A stretch of DNA of 64,000 bases, from the NCBI RefSeq assembly GCF_001189965.1, contig NZ_LFLU01000006.1:124001-188000 (forward strand), read 5' to 3'. Both the position numbers and the translations under genes were made by a program. The DNA is from Herbaspirillum rhizosphaerae. GTDB lineage: Bacteria > Pseudomonadota > Gammaproteobacteria > Burkholderiales > Burkholderiaceae_D. Numbering within the stretch: position 1 is the first letter of the stretch; every line of letters starts with the position of its first letter. This document shows, piece after piece, positions 24,960 through 35,112 of the stretch. The notes beneath the pieces were generated by a model. It had not been told where the DNA came from and did no database searches. It saw only the letters and a list, made by a program, of their open reading frames with translations.

Positions 24960-26201
24960 TCAGGACCAGTTATGACGCGGAGGCGGCGTGTCGTTGAGGT
25001 AGTAGTTGCCCACCGCGTGGTACTTCCAGCGCACCGGGTCGTGCAGCGTGTGCACGCGGGCATTGCGCCAGTGACGGTCGAGATCGTGCGCCGCCAGCGT
25101 CGATTGCGTGCCTGCCAGTTCGAACAGTTTTTCGCTGGCGTGCAAGGCGATCTCGGTGGTCAACACCTTGGCCTCCGCCACAGCGACGGACGCTTGCGCC
25201 ATCTGCTCGTAGCTGATGGGCAACGCCAGTTTGTCGAGCGTGCGCGCGGCGCGTTCCAGCAAGGCGTCGGCGGCGTGCAGGCGAATCTTGAGATCGCCGA
25301 TCTGGTTGATCGTGAGCGGATCGTCGCCGGCGCGCTCGACGCCGCTGTCGGCCCACGGACGCGAGCGCTGGCGGATGAATGCGATGGCATCGTCGACGGC
25401 GGCGTGTGCAATGCCGGCGTCGATCGCGGCCTGGATCAACTGGGCGACAGGACCGATGTTGTTGGCCTGGGTCGCCAGCTGATGCAACGGCACGATATGC
25501 GCCGCCGGGACGCGCACATTGTCGAAGACGACGGTGCCGCTGGCGGTGGTGCGCTGGCCGAATCCGGACCAGTCGTCGACTACGCTCAGTCCGGGTGCAT
25601 GGCGCTCGGCGAAGACGAACACGCCCTTCCCCTCGTCGTCCAGCGCGCGCGTCGGCACCCAGTCGGCATACAAGGCGCCGGTGGAATAGAAGCGCGTGCC
25701 GTTGAGCAGGTAGTCGGCGCTGCCCGGGTCTTTGGTGATGCGCGTACGGATATCGAGGACGTTCTTGCTGGTGCGCTCGGGGCCGGCATTACCGAAGCGA
25801 GCGCCTTTCAACACTTCGCCGTAGAAATAGTGTTTCTGGCTTTCGCTGGCGGTCTGCGCCAGCACGTTCAGGATGCCGAAATGGTTTTGCGGGATCTGGC
25901 CGATGGAAGGATCGGCGGCGGAGATCAGCTTGACGACTTCCGCCAGTGTCGCCCAGGAAGCGCCGATGCCGCCGTATGCCCTGGGCACCGTAATCGCCCA
26001 CAGGCCGCTGGCCGAGAAACGCTCTGTCTCGGCATGCGGCAGGCGCCGCTGCTGGTCCCGCGCGACGGCTTCCTGCGCGAAATCCTGCGCCAGCCGGCGC
26101 GCAGTATCGAGCGCCTCCTGTTCACTGAGGATGCGGTGCGCCGGCGCCCGGGACGTAGAGACGGCTGCGCCCACGATCGACTTTTCGATGACCGCTGACA
26201 T
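24960..26201 (-). CDS. sfnB: SfnB family acyl-CoA dehydrogenase-like sulfur-acquisition oxidoreductase, copy 2
   Basis: 413 residues from the ATG at 26201 (MSAVIEKSIVGAAVST); a frame from 26249 would be 16 residues longer. It has the same length as copy 1 and strong identity through SGLWAITVPRAYGGIGASWA, IPQNHFGILNVL, SGFGQRTTASGTVVFDNVRVP and the C-terminal block GTQSTLAAHDLDRHWRNARV. As the first gene of the minus-strand sulfur locus it should lie next to the main promoter. Two tandem copies suggest different but related substrates, or two steps of one oxidation. The duplication is seen directly; substrates are inference. Confidence 0.9.
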   Translation of the reverse strand: MSAVIEKSIVGAAVSTSRAPAHRILSEQEALDTARRLAQDFAQEAVARDQQRRLPHAETERFSASGLWAITVPRAYGGIGASWATLAEVVKLISAADPSIGQIPQNHFGILNVLAQTASESQKHYFYGEVLKGARFGNAGPERTSKNVLDIRTRITKDPGSADYLLNGTRFYSTGALYADWVPTRALDDEGKGVFVFAERHAPGLSVVDDWSGFGQRTTASGTVVFDNVRVPAAHIVPLHQLATQANNIGPVAQLIQAAIDAGIAHAAVDDAIAFIRQRSRPWADSGVERAGDDPLTINQIGDLKIRLHAADALLERAARTLDKLALPISYEQMAQASVAVAEAKVLTTEIALHASEKLFELAGTQSTLAAHDLDRHWRNARVHTLHDPVRWKYHAVGNYYLNDTPPPRHNWS

Positions 26202-26355
26202 GATGGAATGACTCCGTGAGATTGACCGCATTGCTGCAGAAGGCAGCAAGCACAGGCAAGATTAACGATGGGTCATTAAATCAAAATCCGCGTTTTAGCA
26301 AAACGAAGTATTTCGCATTTCTTAGTTTGAAAATTGCATGGTTCGATGGCAGCCC

Positions 26356-29300
26356 TCAGCGAGACAGGACGACATCGATCAGATGCTCCTGGCGATCGTC
26401 CACCAAGGCCACTGCCGTTTCGGACAAATCGATGCCGTCCAGCCTGAAGCGGCAAGTTCCCGCCGGCAGCGTCCCGGTCGTCTGCGTGATCGCTATCCGA
26501 TAAAGCGTGGCGCCGTGGCGATAGTCGATCCCGTAGTTTTCCCAATCAGGGGGAACGCAGGCGTCGATGGTCAGCTTGTCGCCCTCAACGTGCAATCCCA
26601 GCAGCGATTCGACCAGCAGCCGGTACATCCAGCCTGCCGATCCGGTATACCAGGTCCAGCCGCCGCGGCCGGTATGCGGCGTCACGGCATAGACATCCGC
26701 GGCGACCACGTAAGGCTCGACTTTATAGACGGCGATTTCTTCGGCGTTGCGCGCATGGTTGAGCGGATTGATCATGCGCATCAAATCCCATGCGGACGCA
26801 TGATCGCCCATGCGGGCGAACGCCATGATGGTCCAGATCGCCGCATGCGTATATTGCCCGCCGTTTTCGCGCACGCCCGGCACATAGCCGCGGATGTAAC
26901 CGGGATTCTGGTCGGAGCGGTCGAACGGCGGATCCAGCAGCTGGATCAGCTTGTCGTCGTCGCGCACCAGGCGTTGCCGCACCGCCTGCATGGCCTGCTG
27001 CACGCGCTGCGGATCGCCGGCGCCGGAGAGCACCGCCCAGCTTTGCGAGATCGAATCGATCTGGCATTCGACGTTGCCGGATGAGCCGAGCGGACTGCCG
27101 TCATCGAAATAGGCGCGCAGATACCAGTCGCCGTCCCAGCCGTTTTGCTCGATGTGCTGCTGCAGCGTCTGCGCATGGTCGCGGCAGCTGAGGGCGAATT
27201 CCCGGTCCTCGTGAAGGATCGCCACCTCGGCAAAACGCATCATCACTTCGTAGAAGAAGAAGCTGAGCCACACGCTCTCGCCCTTCCCTTGCTCGCCGAC
27301 CTTGTCCATGCCGTCGTTCCAGTCGCAGGAACCGATCAGCGACAGGCCGTGCTGACCGAAGGCCAAGCCATGGCGGATGGCGCGTACGCAATGCTGATAG
27401 AGACTGGCGCTGTCGCCGGAACGTTGCGGCAGGTCGTAATACGAATCCTCATCGGCGCCGACCGGCCGGCCTTCGAGGAAGTGGACGGTTTCATCCAGCA
27501 CGCTCGTGTCGCCGGTGGCGACGACGTAGCGATGCACCGCCAGCGGCAGCCACAGATAATCGTCGGAGCAATGGGTGCGCACACCGCGATCGGTCGGCGG
27601 ATGCCACCAATGCTGGACGTCGCCTTCGACAAACTGGTGTGCCGCGCACAGCAGCAGATGATTGCGCACCAGTGCCGGCTCGCTGTGCACTAGCGCCATG
27701 CTGTCCTGCAGCTGATCGCGGAAGCCGAACGCGCCGCCCGATTGATAGTAGCCGCTGCGCGCCCACATCCGGCACGCCAGCGTCTGGTACAGCAGCCAGC
27801 CGTTGGCCAGCACGTCCAGCGCCGGTTCGGGCGTGTGGACCTGAATCGTTCCCAGCGTTTGCTGCCAGTAATCCTTGACCGCCTGCAATGCCGCACGCGC
27901 CGTGACCGCGCCGCGATGACGCAGGATCAGCGCGCCGGCGTCGTCCTGGCGTGTGTCGCAGAGACCGAGCAAGAACACCAGTTCGCGCTCTTGTCCCGGC
28001 GCCAGTTCGAATACGGTCTGCATCGCCGCGCACGGATCCAGGCCGGCGCCGACCTTGCCGGACAGGCGTTGCCGTTCCAACGCCGCCGGATCTTGCAGCG
28101 AACGATTGCGTCCGATGAACTCCTGGCGATCACAGGTCATTGTCTTGCCGGCGGCGTCCAGGTCGAAGAAGGCGACGCGCTGCGGAAACTCGGTGTTGTA
28201 GTGATTGCTCGCCAGCAGCGCGCCGGTGGCAATATCGGTTTCGCTGTTTACGTGCATCGCCGTCTTGGCGCGCAGGTCGCCCAGCACCCACTCGACATAG
28301 CCGGTCGCCGAGAGCTGGCGCTGTAGCGGCGAATCGTTGCGTACGCGAAGCACCATGTATTTCACCGGCGCATCCAGTGCAACGAACGTGGTCAGCGCAG
28401 AAAAAATCCCGCCTTCGCGATGCTCGAATACGCTGTAGCCGAAACCATGGCGGGTCAGATACTCGCCGCTGCCGCGTCGCGGCAACGGTGTCGGCGACCA
28501 GCTGATGCCGCTCTGTTCGTCGCGCAGATAAAATGCTTCGCCGCCGCCGTCGCTGACGGGGTCGTTGGCCCACGGCGTGAGACGGAATTCATGCGCATTT
28601 TCAGCCCAGGTATAGGCCTGGCCGCTTTCCGACACCACGCTGCCGAAGTGCGCGTTGGCGATAACGTTGCTCCACGGCGCCGGCGTATAGCGGGCGTCGC
28701 CGGTGGTAATCAAATATTCGCGACCGTCGGCGCTGAAGCCGCCCATGCCGTTGTCCAGCAACGGCGCCGGCGGATTGCAGTCCGGCTCCGCCGCAACCTC
28801 GGAGACCGGCGCCGGGACTGCTTTGAGCGACAGGAACGGCATTTTCACTTCAGGCGTTTCGCGGCGTGCGACCTGTTCGGCCAGCGTGCCGCTGCTGTCA
28901 TTCAGAATGACGCGCGCCACCGATTGGAACAGGATGCGGTCTTCGTCGGAAATCTGATCCAGCAAGCGCACAAAAATCCCGCCGGGCCGGTCGATGGTAT
29001 GCGCACCGGTCACCGAGGAAATCAGATTCAGGATCTGCTCCTGCAGCACTTGCCGATAACCGGCGTGGTCTTCGTTCCAGATCACCAGATCAACCGCCAG
29101 CCCCTTGGAGCGCCAATAGGCGTGCGCCTGCACCAGCTGGCGCACCAACTCGATATTGCTCATATCGCGAATCTGCAACAGCACGATCGGCAGATCGCCC
29201 GAGATTGCATAACTCCACAGCGCCGACTGGCCGCGCCGGTTGCGCGCCAGGATGCTGGCGTCCGCCCGCAGCAGCGGATTGGCGTAGATCACGGAGTTGG

Positions 29301-32300
29301 CCAGGCGGCCGTACAACTGCGCGTCGGCTTCGCTGGCGTTGAGCTGGCGCAAGACCACCTGATTGTGCGTCCAGGCCAGTTCCATCACGCGATCGGCCAG
29401 ATGGCGGTCCTGGTATTTGCCGATCAGTTCTTCACAGACGGCGCGGCTGGACGCCACACCGGTCACCATGTCGATGGTCACGGATTGTTCCGCCTCGAGG
29501 GTGATGCGGCGGCGGATCGACACGATCGGATCGAGCACCGAACCGGCGTTGTTCGACAGCGGTCCGGTTTGCTGCATGGCCTGCGGCGCGGAAGAGGTCC
29601 GGCCGCGGCCGAGGAACGCCATGCGATCGGTTTCGTAAGACGCCATATCGGCATCTGCTCCGTGCACGGCCATCAGGTGGAACATCCACGGCACGCTTTC
29701 GCTGACCGAACGCGGCCGCCGGGTGCACAGGATGGCGCCGCGCTGAACGTCGATTTCCGTTTGCACGAACAGATTGCTGAATGCCGGATGCATGGCGTCT
29801 GCCGCCGGCGGCGCCAGCACGACTTCGCCGTAGCTGGTGATTTCCAGCGTACGCGTCGAGCGCGAACGATTGGTGATCTTGGTGCGGCGTAGTTCGATGT
29901 CGTCTTCAGGCGAAACCACGATTTCCGTGTGCATGTCGATATCGCGGTCGCTGCGGCGGAATTCGGCGCGCCCCTCGGAGAAGATCACCTCGTAATGCGC
30001 GGGCGGCGTCAGCGTCGGCTGATACGCCGTCGACCAGAAGGCCTCGTCCCGGATGTCGCGCACGTAGCAAAAGCTGCCCCAGTGATCGCGCGTGGTGTCT
30101 TCGCGCCAGCGGGTGACCGCGACGTCGTTCCAGCGGCTGTAACCGCCGCCGGCGCTGGTGACCATGACGTGATAGCGGCCGTTGGACAGCAGTTGCACTT
30201 CCGGCGTGCGTGGATCGGGGCGACGCACAACGCGGATCTGCTGATCCTGATCGGTGGCGGCGATGCGCACGTCGGCCAGCTCGGAGGCGCTCGAATAATT
30301 GGCGCCGGCCTTGGGAACGCGCTCATGCAGCAGCGACATGGCGGCCTGGAACAGCGGATAAGACTGGAAGCGCCGCTGCATCGGACGATCCAGCAGCAGA
30401 TAGGACAGCGACAGCAATCCCATGCCCTGATGATGCGCCATGAACGAGCGGATGACGGCGCTGCTCTGGCCGCGCGGCAGGCGCGAAGGCGTGTAGTCGA
30501 TTGCCTCGTACATGCCGAAAACACCTTCGAAGCCGGCGGCGCTCATGGCCTGCAGATTGTCGCAAGCCTGCTCCGGCGCCACCATCAGCGCCATCATCGA
30601 TGCATACGGCGCAATCACCAGATCGTCGCCCAGACCGCGCTTGAAGCCGAGCCCAGGCACACCGAAGGTCCGGTATTGATAATTCAGGCTGGCGTCGAAG
30701 CTGTGATAGCCGGATTCCGACATGCCCCAATACACGCCGCGTTGCGCTCCGTAGCCGATCTGCCGCGCCACCACCGACCGGTAGGTCTGATCGAGCAGCG
30801 TGCCGGTGAAGGTCGGCATCACCAGCAAAGGCATCAGATATTCGAACATCGAACCGCTCCATGACAGCAGGATGGGTTCACCGCCGGCAAGCGTGAGTTG
30901 CCGGCCCAGCGCAAACCAGCTGTCCTGCGGCAATTGCCCCTGCGCGATGCCGACAAACGCCGCCAGCCGAGCTTCCGACGCCAGCAAATCGTAAAAGCCG
31001 GTATCGCGGCGGCGTTCGGCGACGTTGTAGCCGATCGCCAGCAGATGCGTGGCGGGGTCGTACAAGAAGCGGTATTCCATGCGCGCGAATTCCGCCGCTT
31101 GCATGGCCAGCATGTCGATCGCGACCAGACGCGAGGCGGCCAGGTCGCTGGCTTCCTTGAGCAAGGCATGCAAGGCGGCCCGTGCAGCGTTTTTTTCGTC
31201 CGTGTCGTCTCGCGGCGCTTGCGCCAGGTGCATCAGGGCGGGCAGCTGGGCAATCTGGCGCAAGGTGAACGCGCCGTTCAGCGCGGTTGCCAGCAATGGC
31301 ATGTCGTCGCTGTATTGCTCGAAGTGAGCGCTGCGCAGCCACGGCGCCAGTGCATGCAATTCGGCCAGCGCCTCGCGGCACTGGCTGGCAAGCGCCCTCT
31401 CCCACCTGCGCAGCTCGCTCAGGCGCTGCTGATATTTTTCGGAGAGCATGCCGGATGCGTGGGCGGTGTGAGAAACGGCAACCTGGTTCAGCTTGCGCGA
31501 AAAATCTCCTACGTGGCGATGCAGACTGTCGAGAACATCGCAGGCCTCGCCGAGCGACAAAGGCGGTGTGTTGCAGGCGGCTTCCAGTTCGTACGCAAAC
31601 AGCTGGGAGATTTTTTGCTCGTCGTCGAGCGGCAACGATGCCGACAGCTCATTGAGGATGAGATAGGCGGTACAGATGCCGGGAAACAGATTCGGATGCA
31701 GCACCGGTGCGTCCGCCAGGCCTTGCAATCCGGGCAGCAAAGTCAGCAGGTGGCCGGCCAGATTGCCGCTGTCTACCGTCGACACGTAAGCCGGCGGCAA
31801 CGGATGGAGATACTGCGTGTCGTACCAGTTGTAGAAATGGCCCTGATAGCGTTCCAGCGCCGCCATGGTCTGGAAGGTATTGCGAGTGCGTTCCAGCAGC
31901 TGGCCGCCGGGAATATAGCCGAAATCGTAGGCCGTCAGGTTGGCCAGCAACGACAGCCCGATATTGGTTGGCGAGGTACGCCGCGCCAATACTTCCACCG
32001 GATGCTCCTGCATGTTGTCGGGCGGCAGCCAGTTGTCAGCCGGACCGACATAGGTTTCAAAGAACAGCCAGGTTTTGCGCGCCAGCGAATTCAGGTAAGT
32101 CTGTTGCGTATCGCTCAGATGCGGAATGCGTCGCGTGATCGGCTGGCTGATGCGGAACACGATGACCGGCGCCAGCCACCACAACAGCAGCACAGGCGCG
32201 GCGGCGGCCAGTGCAACAGGATGGCGCAGGTCGAGGTAGACGGCGACAAGCAATGCCAGCAGCGGCGATTGCCACATCGCGGCGTAGCAGGAACGAAGAC

Positions 32301-35112
32301 GGTTGCCGGCGCGCAGGTTCACTTCGCCGGAGCTGTTCCACTCCAGCAGATGCTTGCCGGAGACATGTAGGCGCCATTGAGTGCGGACGACGGCGTCCAG
32401 GTGATACCAGCTCTCGTACGGCAACAGGCTGACGGCAAGCCCCGCATGCACCAGCTGCGCCCCAAGCGTGGAAAGCGAGGCCGATACATGCTGTCGCAGC
32501 CGGATGTCGGCGGGCTTGTGCAGCAGATTGAGCAGCAATGAACAGAACGCGGGAACCAGCACCACCGCCAGCACGGACCAGGTCCAGAACCAGGGCTGCG
32601 GCAGCAGAATCCAGCCGCTCAGGGCGGTCAGCGTCAATGCCGGCGCAACCAGGCTGCGGCGCAGATTGTCGAACAGCTTCCAGCGCGACAAAGCCGACAG
32701 CGGCGTTTTCTCGTAGCGCAGTTTTCCGGCGGCGTCGCGACTTACCGGCACGCGCGGCCACAGCCATGCGGCGATCTGCCAGTCGCCGCGAATCCAGCGA
32801 TGGCGGCGGCTGACATCGGCGCTATAGCGCGAGGGATACTGTTCGTATAACTGCACGTCGCTGATCAGGCCGGCGCGCGCATAGCAACCTTCCAGCAGAT
32901 CGTGGCTGAGGATGCGATTGTCTGGCATGCGCGCCTGCAAGACCTGTTCGAAGGCATCGACGTCATAGATGCCCTTGCCGGTGAACGAGCCCTCGCCGAA
33001 CAAATCCTGATAGACGTCGGAAACGGTGCGGGTATACGGATCGATGCCGGTCTCGCCGCCGTACAGCAATTCATAGCGCGAAGCGTGTGCGCTGGGTGAA
33101 CTGACGGCGATGCGCGGCTGCAGAATGCCGTAGCCGTCGCTGATCTTCTTTTGCGCGGCATCGTAATGCGGGCGATTCAAGGGATGCGCCATCGTCGCCA
33201 CGAACTGGCGTGCAGCATCGCGCGGCAGCTCGGTATCGGTGTCCAGCGTGATGACGTAGCGCGTATTGATGAGGCCGGCAGTGTCGCCGACCACGGCGCA
33301 GAAAGCATCCAGGCCGCCGCCGCGCAGGAAGGCGTTGAGGTCGCCCAGTTTGCCGCGCTTGCGCTCATGGCCCATCCACACGTCCTGTGCCGGATTCCAG
33401 CGGCGCGGCCTGTGCAGCAGCAAGAAATTGTCGCCGCCTGCACGCGGATAGCAAGTGTTGAGGTCCGCGATCAGCGTCGACACGAACTCCAGCAGCGGCC
33501 CGTCGCCCGGCATGTGCTCGCCGGCGGCGTCGGCGAAATCGGTCAGCAGGCAAAAGCGCAGGTTGATATCCTGATTGGCCAGAAAGCGCACCTCCAGCGC
33601 CTCGACCAACCCTTCCGCCCCGGCGGAGCTGGTCAGCAGGGTCGGCACCACGACCAGGGTATGGCATTCAGGAGGAATACCGCCGGAAAGATCCATTCTC
33701 GGCAGCAGCCTTGGCGGCACCAGCAGAGGCACCAGCCAGTTGACGACGGATTGCGCCAGCTGGCTGGCAGGCAAGGCCGCCAGCAATCCCAGCACGGCCA
33801 GCCACAACGGATGCCATTGATGGGCGCCGTTGCGATGCGCCTCGGCCAGCACCCACCATGTCGACAGCGCAGTGATCAGCAGGATGGCGCCGAGATACAT
33901 CGCCAACGGCGACGCCTTTGCCAGCCGGACCAGTTTTGCACGCACCGGCACATGGATGGTGGCGGCTGCCTGCAACTGGGCCAGGCCTGGACCGATCAGG
34001 TAATAACCCACATGTGCCTGCCGGTCGCTGATGCTTGTCCGCGTCGCGGCGGAACTTGCCATGGCAATCGCCTGGCGCGCCACTTCGGTTTCGGACAGCG
34101 AACCTTCGCGCGACGTTTTTTCCACCACGTGGCGATAACGGTCGCGGGTGGCGAAGTCCATGCGCGCATAGGTGTCGTTGGGATCTTCGCGCAGGATATG
34201 ATCGACCGCGCTCATGGTTTCGACGAACTCGCGCCAGTCCATGCTGCTCAGGAACCGCAACGAGCCGATGCTGTTGCTGATGGAAACTTGATCGGCCGCC
34301 TGGCGCTGGCTTTCCTGCTGCACCAGGTGCTCGATGCTGGTGCCGGAAGCAGCCAGCCGCTGCGCCAGCCAGGTCAGCGGCAAGGTCAGCGTAGGGCTGT
34401 GCCCCTGCAAGCGGCGCACCAGTTCGGCCACGAACGAACTTTCCATCGGCGGCGCCGAGCGCGCCATGTCGGCAACCTGCAGGATCAGGTTGCTGGGATT
34501 TTTCTCTGCGACGTCCAGCATGGCGTCGGCCCAGAAATGCGCGAGATTGCGATTGACCCGAGTCGCCGACAGATGCGCAGCGACACGCCGCAGATTCTCG
34601 ATCAGCGCCAGTCGCAGCATGATGGGGATGGCCCACAACTCCCCCAGATTGAGGGTCGTGGTTTGCTGATACGCCACAACAAAGCGGCTCAGGCTTTCGG
34701 GATCGACACGGCCGTCGCCGTGCGAGATCGTCTCCAGCGCGATATCGTAGACACGCGGACTGCCGGCGGAATGGCCGTGCAGCAGGCGCGGCAATTCCTT
34801 GCTGTAGTTTTTGGGAAGATGGCGTTTGGCGGTGCGGATCTGCTCTTCGATCAGGTAAAAATTATCCAGCAGCCATTCGGCCGCCGGCGTCACCTGGCGC
34901 CCTGCCTTGATGGCTTCGGTCAGCCGGGTGCAAGCCTGGATGATGGTGGCTTCATTGTCGGCCAGCCGCGCCAGCAATTTGTCGGGACCATAGGTCGAGC
35001 TGAGTTTGTGGGCATTGGCCAGTACGCGGCCATGTTGCTCCATCTGCAAGGCGCTGAACAATTCTGCGCGCAGCGGCAATTCTTCTTCGATGGATAGTTG
35101 TTCTGGGTTCAC
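26356..35112 (-). CDS. ndvB: Cyclic beta-1,2-glucan synthase (NdvB/ChvB type; GT84 plus GH94 phosphorylase-like)
   Basis: 2,918 codons in one frame, slightly longer than the roughly 2,800 residues usual for NdvB. Order: soluble N-terminal region (1-400); two membrane segments (about 405-460); a GT84 glycosyltransferase with LDTDTELP near residue 623 and RHRWIRGDWQ near 771; more membrane helices (about 800-970); a glycoamylase-like domain with YWGMSESGYHSFD and GLGDDLVIAPYASM near 1470; then two sugar-binding and GH94 domains with the catalytic block GSCDWNDGMDKVG near 2598. Such inner-membrane enzymes prime on themselves, elongate with UDP-glucose and cyclise; the periplasmic glucan serves osmoadaptation and plant infection. 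No ndvA exporter is adjacent. It starts ATGAACCC at 35112. Confidence 0.93.
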   Translation of the reverse strand: MNPEQLSIEEELPLRAELFSALQMEQHGRVLANAHKLSSTYGPDKLLARLADNEATIIQACTRLTEAIKAGRQVTPAAEWLLDNFYLIEEQIRTAKRHLPKNYSKELPRLLHGHSAGSPRVYDIALETISHGDGRVDPESLSRFVVAYQQTTTLNLGELWAIPIMLRLALIENLRRVAAHLSATRVNRNLAHFWADAMLDVAEKNPSNLILQVADMARSAPPMESSFVAELVRRLQGHSPTLTLPLTWLAQRLAASGTSIEHLVQQESQRQAADQVSISNSIGSLRFLSSMDWREFVETMSAVDHILREDPNDTYARMDFATRDRYRHVVEKTSREGSLSETEVARQAIAMASSAATRTSISDRQAHVGYYLIGPGLAQLQAAATIHVPVRAKLVRLAKASPLAMYLGAILLITALSTWWVLAEAHRNGAHQWHPLWLAVLGLLAALPASQLAQSVVNWLVPLLVPPRLLPRMDLSGGIPPECHTLVVVPTLLTSSAGAEGLVEALEVRFLANQDINLRFCLLTDFADAAGEHMPGDGPLLEFVSTLIADLNTCYPRAGGDNFLLLHRPRRWNPAQDVWMGHERKRGKLGDLNAFLRGGGLDAFCAVVGDTAGLINTRYVITLDTDTELPRDAARQFVATMAHPLNRPHYDAAQKKISDGYGILQPRIAVSSPSAHASRYELLYGGETGIDPYTRTVSDVYQDLFGEGSFTGKGIYDVDAFEQVLQARMPDNRILSHDLLEGCYARAGLISDVQLYEQYPSRYSADVSRRHRWIRGDWQIAAWLWPRVPVSRDAAGKLRYEKTPLSALSRWKLFDNLRRSLVAPALTLTALSGWILLPQPWFWTWSVLAVVLVPAFCSLLLNLLHKPADIRLRQHVSASLSTLGAQLVHAGLAVSLLPYESWYHLDAVVRTQWRLHVSGKHLLEWNSSGEVNLRAGNRLRSCYAAMWQSPLLALLVAVYLDLRHPVALAAAAPVLLLWWLAPVIVFRISQPITRRIPHLSDTQQTYLNSLARKTWLFFETYVGPADNWLPPDNMQEHPVEVLARRTSPTNIGLSLLANLTAYDFGYIPGGQLLERTRNTFQTMAALERYQGHFYNWYDTQYLHPLPPAYVSTVDSGNLAGHLLTLLPGLQGLADAPVLHPNLFPGICTAYLILNELSASLPLDDEQKISQLFAYELEAACNTPPLSLGEACDVLDSLHRHVGDFSRKLNQVAVSHTAHASGMLSEKYQQRLSELRRWERALASQCREALAELHALAPWLRSAHFEQYSDDMPLLATALNGAFTLRQIAQLPALMHLAQAPRDDTDEKNAARAALHALLKEASDLAASRLVAIDMLAMQAAEFARMEYRFLYDPATHLLAIGYNVAERRRDTGFYDLLASEARLAAFVGIAQGQLPQDSWFALGRQLTLAGGEPILLSWSGSMFEYLMPLLVMPTFTGTLLDQTYRSVVARQIGYGAQRGVYWGMSESGYHSFDASLNYQYRTFGVPGLGFKRGLGDDLVIAPYASMMALMVAPEQACDNLQAMSAAGFEGVFGMYEAIDYTPSRLPRGQSSAVIRSFMAHHQGMGLLSLSYLLLDRPMQRRFQSYPLFQAAMSLLHERVPKAGANYSSASELADVRIAATDQDQQIRVVRRPDPRTPEVQLLSNGRYHVMVTSAGGGYSRWNDVAVTRWREDTTRDHWGSFCYVRDIRDEAFWSTAYQPTLTPPAHYEVIFSEGRAEFRRSDRDIDMHTEIVVSPEDDIELRRTKITNRSRSTRTLEITSYGEVVLAPPAADAMHPAFSNLFVQTEIDVQRGAILCTRRPRSVSESVPWMFHLMAVHGADADMASYETDRMAFLGRGRTSSAPQAMQQTGPLSNNAGSVLDPIVSIRRRITLEAEQSVTIDMVTGVASSRAVCEELIGKYQDRHLADRVMELAWTHNQVVLRQLNASEADAQLYGRLANSVIYANPLLRADASILARNRRGQSALWSYAISGDLPIVLLQIRDMSNIELVRQLVQAHAYWRSKGLAVDLVIWNEDHAGYRQVLQEQILNLISSVTGAHTIDRPGGIFVRLLDQISDEDRILFQSVARVILNDSSGTLAEQVARRETPEVKMPFLSLKAVPAPVSEVAAEPDCNPPAPLLDNGMGGFSADGREYLITTGDARYTPAPWSNVIANAHFGSVVSESGQAYTWAENAHEFRLTPWANDPVSDGGGEAFYLRDEQSGISWSPTPLPRRGSGEYLTRHGFGYSVFEHREGGIFSALTTFVALDAPVKYMVLRVRNDSPLQRQLSATGYVEWVLGDLRAKTAMHVNSETDIATGALLASNHYNTEFPQRVAFFDLDAAGKTMTCDRQEFIGRNRSLQDPAALERQRLSGKVGAGLDPCAAMQTVFELAPGQERELVFLLGLCDTRQDDAGALILRHRGAVTARAALQAVKDYWQQTLGTIQVHTPEPALDVLANGWLLYQTLACRMWARSGYYQSGGAFGFRDQLQDSMALVHSEPALVRNHLLLCAAHQFVEGDVQHWWHPPTDRGVRTHCSDDYLWLPLAVHRYVVATGDTSVLDETVHFLEGRPVGADEDSYYDLPQRSGDSASLYQHCVRAIRHGLAFGQHGLSLIGSCDWNDGMDKVGEQGKGESVWLSFFFYEVMMRFAEVAILHEDREFALSCRDHAQTLQQHIEQNGWDGDWYLRAYFDDGSPLGSSGNVECQIDSISQSWAVLSGAGDPQRVQQAMQAVRQRLVRDDDKLIQLLDPPFDRSDQNPGYIRGYVPGVRENGGQYTHAAIWTIMAFARMGDHASAWDLMRMINPLNHARNAEEIAVYKVEPYVVAADVYAVTPHTGRGGWTWYTGSAGWMYRLLVESLLGLHVEGDKLTIDACVPPDWENYGIDYRHGATLYRIAITQTTGTLPAGTCRFRLDGIDLSETAVALVDDRQEHLIDVVLSR

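Noticed and set aside
33151..35097. A 648-codon open frame on the plus strand opposite the glucan synthase gene
   Set aside because: It is the antisense shadow of a GC-rich gene; the translation has no domain and is rich in His, Arg and Gln, as expected for an antisense frame. The long frames at 20452-22077, 21554-23587, 24558-26198 and 60848-62743 are rejected for the same reason.
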